Of a stretch of DNA of 64,000 nucleotides, positions 59,690 through 64,000 are shown in pieces (the first letter of the stretch is position 1; every line of letters starts with the position of its first letter). Source of the DNA: Cyclina sinensis (lineage: Eukaryota; Mollusca; Bivalvia; Venerida; Veneridae); NCBI GenBank assembly GCA_012932295.1, contig JAAONU010000001.1, positions 50,627,134 through 50,691,133 on the forward strand. The letters run 5' to 3'. Both the position numbers and the translations under genes were made by a program. The notes beneath the pieces were generated by a model. That model was not told the origin of the DNA, ran no database searches, and worked only from the letters and a program-made list of their open reading frames with translations.

Positions 59690-61330
59690 ATAAAAGCAAC
59701 CAATTAGAACATGGTTTTCAAATTCAAGATGAAAGTGACCTTGACCTTCCACCAACTTAACCCAAAAATAGAGCTATTACTTAAGGTGATGAATACCCCC
59801 AGATACTGCCTTGACACAGTAGTTTCTACAATTTAAAGTTTGTTTGCCATAATAGCTAACTGCTCTAGAAATTTCATTCTGCTCTAATTGATAACTGCTG
59901 AAAAAAGCACAGACAAACTTACAATGGACAAACTTTTTAGGTTTTATATGCAAAAAGGATCAAAGGGCCATAACTCAGAGAAAATTTACTGGACATGAAT
60001 AGAACAATATAATGCAGTAGGTTTGGTACTCATGGTTCATACAGAAATTTCATCTAAAAATTCAAGGACTTTTCCAGGAATTTCAAGGAAAAATATTGTT
60101 TTTTCAAGGACTCATTTGATATGAATTATAAGCTCTGGAAAACATTTAAAATGCACAAATGTGTATAAATCAGTAAAAAAACACATTTTAATATTCATTT
60201 ACTTTAAGAAAACTTAATCTTTTACACCAAACTATTTCAATAAAACAAATTTGTTTTTGTGAAAAGTGCATTATTATTAGTGGGTCCCTTGTTGATTTTA
60301 TCCAATTGTACTTCGTCGGCCAACTTTGTTGAAACGAGCATTTCTTACCCGTTTTAAAGCATGCTCACAAATAATATTGATTTCTATACGAGCGCAGCCA
60401 TTGTTGATGACGTCACTAAAAATCTAATAGTCGGATACCGGTGTCCGGTCAATAAATTTATCTCTGAGGCCTGCCGAAAATCGCGATTGTACGTAAAAAA
60501 AAGTAAAATACTGTCAATAACATTTTCAAAAAATGTATTATTTATATATTTTAGAATGTTTTTGTATTTTCAAGGATAGATTTGCAGAATTCCAGGACAA
60601 AACGCTAAATTCAAGTATCTTTTGGGGTGTTTTTCAAGGAAACATTGAATTCAAGTACTTTTCAAGGAAGTAATCAAATTCAAGGACTTTTCAAGTCCTG
60701 TGCGAACCCTGGTACTTATGGTTCTTGCTAAGGGTTATCGGAATCTGACTTAATGTATAAAAAAATCCAAATGCCCATAATTCAGTAAAAAATCACAGAA
60801 GTGGAATGCAGAAGCAACATGCACAACTACTCTGGTACTAGATTTATTGAGAGGGCATGGTTTTCAAATTCAAGGTGGCAGTTATCTTCACTTTTCAAAA
60901 ATGGTGACCCCAAAAATGATAAGAATCATCTACTTAATAAAGGCAGCTATCCTGTGAAGTTTTAAGGCTGTGGGTAAAATGGTACTCAAGTTATTGAACA
61001 GACATGGTTTTCAAATTCAAGGTTACAGTAACCTTGACCTTTCACCTAGTAAGTATTAACCCCAAAAACAATAGCATCAACTTATATAAAAGAGCAACCA
61101 TCCTATTAAGTTTAAGGGCTCTTGATTTAATGGTACTTGAGTTATTGAGCAGACACTGTTTTCAAATTCAAGGTGACAGTGACCTTGACCTTTTACCAAA
61201 CGACCACTAAATAGGGGTCTTCTACTCAATAAGAGTAGCAACCCTATGAAGTCAGGCTTAGAGCCAAATGGTACCCCAAGTTACTGAATGATTGGACAAG
61301 GTCTGGTCTATGATTCAAAGTGGACGACTC
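59690..61330 (+). repeat. Degenerate array with 'catggttttcaaattcaagg' units
   Basis: Units start 'catggttttcaaattcaagg' at about 59,711, 60,858, 61,003 and 61,149 and contain 'gtgaccttgacctt' and 'gttattgagcagaca'. A 678-bp insertion (60,032-60,709) splits it. The piece from 59,765 begins 'agagctattacttaaggtga' like the 44.6-kb array, so two families may be fused here. Confidence 0.65.
60032..60709. mobile_element. hAT-like insertion (678 bp, probable 8-bp TSD)
   Basis: Left end ATGGTTCATACAG; right end CTGTGCGAACC(C), whose reverse complement is GGGTTCGCACAG. Flanks tggtactc (60,024-60,031) and tggtactt (60,710-60,717) agree in 7 of 8 bases. Subterminal 'ttcaagga(c/a)' phrases are stacked near both ends, with a CpG-richer core at 60,300-60,490. 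An 8-bp duplication fits hAT-class elements; the superfamily is inference. No transposase motif was read. Confidence 0.6.
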
Positions 61331-61557
61331 ACTGGTATGCATAGGGCTGTGGATGATCAAATGCAGTACAACTATTTTCTGCCTTTTTTTTTTCACGATT
61401 TAAAAATAAATAAATTGGAAATGTGCATATCAGGGGCTGTGTGAACATACCTTTTTAAATAAATAATTTGCTGTTTGCGTGAGATTTCATACCAGCCAAG
61501 TTTAGTGATTTCACAGTAATCAGGGTTAAAATGTATTACTGTACATGTTAAACTTAC

Positions 61558-61682
61558 TTAAAATTCAGAAGACAATGACATCCAAGGTTTTGTACATCAA
61601 TTTCAGTTAAAGCTGACATGGGGTTTGTTGGATTTCTCACTGCAAGGCTGCCCTGTATGAGGTACTTGTTAACAGCTTCAAG
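61558..61682 (-). CDS. Mesothelin-like exon 3
   Basis: 125 bp, acceptor atttttag, donor TTTTAA/GTAAGT, phase 0 in and 2 out. Residues 68-108: LEAVNKYLIQGSLAVRNPTN, then S-A-L-T-E-I-D-V-Q-N-L-G-C-H-C-L. 'L-T-x-x-D-[VI]-x-x-L-G-x-x-x-C' is again the family repeat signature. Confidence 0.88.
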
Positions 61683-63239
61683 CTAAAAATAAATATAACA
61701 GATGGCAACTTGTTCATGCACTATTTATGATCTACCACAATCTCAGATATTGTTGTGACGTGTCGTTTTTACCTTGCAGGATCCATTAGGGTCATTGGCA
61801 AGGCAAAACAGTTACTGTTCCATACTATATTTCAGAGAAAAACTTTAATGGGAAAAGACTGTCAACATTCAATATTGCCTTGATGTTCCCTTTTGTCTGG
61901 CTAAAATAACTATGACAACAGTACAAAGTACATGAATGTGAAAGCCAGAACAGATGAATCGTTAAAAAATGTAACATTTTCTTATGTCAGTTAACATCTG
62001 CATTTAGTGTTTTACAAATACCTTTGGCTGTGTCTATTTGCATGCATTGTAAAATTAATTGTGATACATGGATTAAGGTCTTTGTGCACTATTATGTCAG
62101 AAAAAAAAAAAACTTTTCATGTAGGTAAAGTAATGTTAAGAATAATGATTATTAAAACAGTCTTCCTCCTAACGAACTTTTCTAAATATTTTGATGATGT
62201 TAAAATTACTTTAATGACGAAAAATTCTAGATAGGCACAATTACGGGTTGATTCCCTAAACAAACAACTAGCTAAGAAATCTTATTCAATCATGTCTGCT
62301 CTTTCTGTGCTTGGAAAACGGTTTGAATAGCTTTGTAGTTCTCTATTGTGTACCTCATACAGGTAGGAATTTCTATAAGTTGACTAGAGAATGTGTATGT
62401 GTTTTTAGCATGTCCTGGTTGTATTGTTTTGTATTGCTTTTGTATTGTGTTGTGTTGCCCTGCATTGCCTTAGATTGACTAAGGTTATGGTCTTTCATTC
62501 ACTTCATGTCTCAGTCAGTCTCAATGGAAATTACAATCTGACATTCAATGGAGTGATGCTATGTTGCAGTGGCATTTGTGTGATACCCTGTTGCTTGCCC
62601 AATGTGTTTCTCTCTTTTACACTCCCTGATATTAAATTAGACTGATTTTCATTTACTTCCTGGCTGCCCAGGCTGTAAATAAATTGAACTGATATTAGTT
62701 GAAGTGGCTGAAGTGTAAAATGATATTTAAAGGGCAAAAATGGTGCCAGTTAGAACAAAAGTATGATATGATAAAGCTGCATTTAGAACCTGTTTTTCCT
62801 TCCATTTTTGGAATTTTAATATTCAACCTACTTGAGGAGCAACATCAACTAAAACTTACTTCTAGATACACATGAATTTCAGTCACAAAGATAATAAATT
62901 TTCATCAAAATTAAGATACTATTCCTTGTGTACTGTTTAGGTATTTGTCCTAATTTTGAATAAGTTTTAATATATATAAATTACTTATAAAACTGGTGAC
63001 AATTTGGTTTGAAATTATATCTTTATCAACAAAAGTCAATGCAAATAAACATGATGAAAACATTTCATAAACCTTTGAACCATTCTAGAGTATACTAAAG
63101 AAATTTTATTTTCTCCCTGGTGATATTTTGGTCACATCAGCATGCACAAACCCCTTAACATATTTCAAACAAATTAACTATATGACAAGTAATTTGAAAT
63201 TACTTGCTGATTTGAACTAGAAATGAAATACCAACTTAC
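61683..63239. other. Intron 2, low-complexity patch
   Basis: Around 62,405-62,475 TTGT-rich sequence (tgtattgttttgtattgctt, tgttgtgttgccctgcattg) forms an impure repeat. Nothing else is recognised. Confidence 0.45.
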
Positions 63240-63372
63240 AGACTTTCTAGGCCAGTCTGAGTAGGAACATAGTTCCGCTGCCAAATTCATTCCCCCAGCT
63301 TCTGTTGAATGTGCTTCGGCCATCTTTTTTATATGGGATGACAGCAGACCAGTTACTAATGACTTCATTCTC
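63240..63372 (-). CDS. Mesothelin-like exon 2
   Basis: 133 bp, acceptor tttgttctag, donor AAGTCT/GTAAGT. It completes a lysine codon and ends in phase 0. Residues 23-67: RMKSLVTGLLSSHIKKMAEA, then G-G-M-N-L-A-A-E-L-C-S-Y-S-D-W-P-R-K-S. Another frame is also open for most of this exon but reaches TAG before the donor. Confidence 0.85.
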
Positions 63373-63728
63373 CTAGAACAAAATGTACTGTTAATGTAAA
63401 ATGTTGTATGTTTTCCTGATGGCATGTATATCACTGTATATATATTCTCCACAATGATTGTGCCTTATCTTCACAGTCATGTTTAGAGATAAATTTCCAA
63501 CAAGGCTTGGCAACATCCACATTCCCTAATTTGACAAAAGTTCTATTCATTATCTTAAAAGCAGTTACTGAGAATAATTAATTATTAAAATGTAATATCA
63601 GAAACTTGTATCTGTTTTCAAAATTAAATATTTCAGTAAATAATAAAGTATAGTAAAAATATGTGTTGCTCTGCTGACAGAGGAACACTGACTAAATAGA
63701 TAGAGGGAAAATATCTTTTGGCCTTTAC

Positions 63729-63796
63729 TTTAAATCTTCCATTTGAAAATCTTCTGGCTTCTTTTTCTTCATCACTTCTTTCATCACCCATTTTTT
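63729..63796 (-). CDS. Mesothelin-like exon 1 in this window (internal exon)
   Basis: 68 bp, acceptor acattttcag, donor TTTAAA/GTAAAG. Only the frame KKWVMKEVMKKKKPEDFQME leaves the phase 2 that exon 2 requires. A different frame opening with ATG (MGDERSDEE...) leaves phase 0 and cannot join, so the ATG here is not taken as the start. The preceding acceptor implies further exons beyond the right edge. Confidence 0.72.
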
Positions 63797-64000
63797 CTGA
63801 AAATGTAAATTGCACCTTTTGCAACATGTGGGCTATGATGCTCCTGCATTGCTCAGAGTAAAATGACTCAAAATGACAAGCGACTTTAATTTAAAATCTA
63901 ATAACTAGTGCACATGTAGATTACATCTCTTTATTTTATGCCTACCAATGAAATATAGGGAAATATCAGTGAGATAAAAGTGATAATCCACTGTTTTGAA
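63797..64000. other. Intron upstream of the first visible exon
   Basis: No exon or promoter is recognisable before the window ends. Confidence 0.4.

Larger units (their letters stand above)
13170..63796 (-). other. Mesothelin/stereocilin/otoancorin-like gene, 3' part (14 exons)
   Basis: Seen: 14 exons on the minus strand, each bounded by AG and GT, with intron phases (in transcript order) 2,0,2,0,2,0,1,0,0,2,1,0,1 that join into one open frame of 638 residues ending in TAG. Residue numbers in the exon entries count from the first residue visible here. Family knowledge: mesothelin, stereocilin and otoancorin are cell-surface or extracellular-matrix proteins predicted to form superhelical ARM-like repeats; several are GPI-anchored. 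Matching features are the pattern C-G-F-x-P followed by IPPS-x-I and a later C-x(4)-L-x-AFAQLA (residues 467-500), five arginines at 314-318, sequons at 282, 416, 453 and 604, and a hydrophobic end. Inference: a GPI-anchored, furin-processed surface protein. The N-terminus, signal peptide and promoter lie beyond 64,000. The family call rests on recalled motifs, not an alignment search. Confidence 0.8.

Noticed and set aside
63633..63827. Open frame with MGDERSDEEKEARRFSNGRFK as a possible protein start
   Set aside because: Its phase at the donor (0) does not match the phase exon 2 needs (2); the overlapping frame KKWVMKEVM... fits and the segment has a normal acceptor, so it is an internal exon.

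Overview
The window looks like animal nuclear DNA, most likely from a bivalve mollusc. It is AT-rich with no bacterial-style dense coding. Coding sequence occurs only as short exons of about 70-220 bp with GT/AG splice sites. The repeats include aquatic-invertebrate families that I associate with clams: gctcacctgag...ctcaggtgagct elements, tandem arrays rich in 'gtgaccttgacctttgac', and a tRNA-derived SINE. The bivalve assignment is inference from repeat style; no database search was possible.

One gene is well supported. It lies on the minus strand, enters across the right edge and ends near 13.17 kb. I assembled 14 consecutive exons (63,796 down to 13,170) whose reading phases join without a break into a 638-residue partial protein ending in a stop codon. 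The protein resembles the mesothelin/stereocilin/otoancorin family of extracellular, helical-repeat proteins. It has a run of five arginines (a furin-type site) about 320 residues before the C-terminus, four N-glycosylation sequons and a hydrophobic C-terminal tail of the GPI-anchor type. Vertebrate mesothelin precursor has the same order: N-terminal part, furin site, mature part of about 300 residues, GPI signal. The 5' end and promoter are outside the window.

Left flank (1-13 kb): mostly unrecognised sequence, one possible exon at 420-580 (minus), one unassigned ORF at 7.1-7.5 kb, a decayed non-LTR reverse transcriptase at 11-11.8 kb (minus) and old repeat fragments. Gene body (13-64 kb): introns of up to about 11 kb made largely of repeats. 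These are (i) 0.9-2.3 kb elements with about 165-bp internal monomers, at 14.7, 17.3, 25.4, 28.2, 50.7 and 52.4 kb; (ii) about ten other tandem arrays with monomers of mostly 145-156 bp, many ending in a C-run/G-run stem-loop; (iii) two 889-bp pogo-like elements at 24.3 and 58.4 kb and a related element at 42.2 kb with a remnant CENP-B-type helix-turn-helix; (iv) a 1,570-bp solo-LTR-like insertion at 34.5 kb holding a 107-bp-arm palindrome; (v) a hAT-like insertion at 60.0 kb; (vi) LINE endonuclease remnants at 22.8-23.4 kb; (vii) a SINE at 48.4 kb. Several insertions are nested with readable target-site duplications, so part of the insertion order can be read directly.
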